NCBI RefSeq assembly: GCF_001953955.1
Contig: NZ_CP019301.1
Span: 512,501 to 576,500 of the forward strand
DNA length: 64,000 nucleotides
Source: Prevotella intermedia ATCC 25611 = DSM 20706
GTDB lineage: Bacteria; Bacteroidota; Bacteroidia; Bacteroidales; Bacteroidaceae
Direction: 5' to 3'
Position 1 is the stretch's first letter. Every line of letters starts with the position of its first letter. Shown piece after piece: positions 63,810-64,000 of this stretch. Both the position numbers and the translations under genes were made by a program. The notes under the pieces are model-generated. The model made no database searches and was not told where the DNA came from. It saw nothing but the letters and a program-made list of their open reading frames with translations.

Positions 63810-63892
63810 CTCGACCTTGTCAGGGCAGATAGGCTACCGTTGTACCTTTGCACGATAAGAAACGGCTTCAGGGGCTTTGAGTGTGCCTTTGC

Positions 63893-64000
63893 TTACAACG
63901 CCTTCGGACTTGCTTCCTCCGTCAGTCTGACCGTTGGCAGATTATTGCTCTCAATGAGCAGCACTATCGTGCCTGTGAGTTCGGTGTAAAGACGGTCGTA
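63893..64000 (-). CDS. hypothetical protein, C-terminal end only (runs off right edge)
   Basis: On the minus strand the last 35 residues of a protein run in from the right edge (YDRLYTELTGTIVLLIE, then SNNLPTVRLTEEASPKAL) and stop at 63893. The window edge hides the rest. A terminator follows. The family is not recognised from this part; its position upstream of the HTH operon suggests an element gene. Confidence 0.55.
   Translation of the reverse strand, partial: YDRLYTELTGTIVLLIESNNLPTVRLTEEASPKAL

Overview
The window reads as a Bacteroidales chromosome, most likely Prevotella or a close relative. Supporting signs are promoters of the TAnnTTTGC type, CTnDOT-like conjugation genes, GLPGLI and TonB-linked surface proteins, a BspA-like leucine-rich repeat protein and a Prevotella-style C-terminal tail on a GLUG-like surface protein. 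The genus is inference. No rRNA or tRNA genes were seen.

Layout. 1-5413 is ordinary chromosome: a TonB-dependent receptor running off the left edge, a zinc-ribbon membrane protein, an RlhA-type U32 protein, and a structured non-coding RNA with its own promoter and terminator (6S-like). About 5414-48810 is a large CTnDOT-type integrative conjugative element (ICE). Its parts are a leading block of small genes with PcfK, ArdA and PcfJ (5865-13549), a minus-strand traA-to-traQ/lysozyme operon (30136 down to 15028), plus-strand mobA, mobB and mobC (30717-34480), a surface-protein/regulator cargo block (34589-40289), and a DUF3945-type protein, topoisomerase III and a giant methylase/helicase (40474-48837). 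48838-60240 is a different, mostly AT-rich block. It holds a TetR plus alpha-oxoamine synthase pair and, divergently, a peptide-export cluster. 60254-64000 is the reversed edge of a second conjugative element: mobA, a DUF3408-like protein, two HTH genes and repeat arrays.

The ICE is heavily damaged. pcfJ is split by a three-recombinase (RIT) element whose removal restores the frame exactly. traG contains a group II intron whose removal restores the protein join, but traG also has a frameshift. A traN/lysozyme deletion scar lies beside a methyltransferase cargo gene. The giant methylase/helicase loses its C-terminus at about 48810. In the second element an IS982-type insertion splits an HTH gene.

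The most interesting system is at 51575-60237. A 69-residue double-glycine leader peptide with two core cysteines has its own strong terminator. A tightly packed operon follows, encoding an LRR protein, a VKOR-thioredoxin fusion (disulfide formation), a GLPGLI protein, a TonB-type barrel, a C39 peptidase/ABC exporter with a one-base frameshift in an A-run, and a short HlyD-like adaptor. Divergent from it are an alpha-oxoamine synthase and a TetR regulator that could make and sense a small signal. A second unexpected theme is three separate arrays of 18-bp palindromes at exactly 22-bp spacing (1601, 21655, 63181). They differ in sequence but share one geometry. Shorter 16-bp-period and 11-bp-period arrays also occur.
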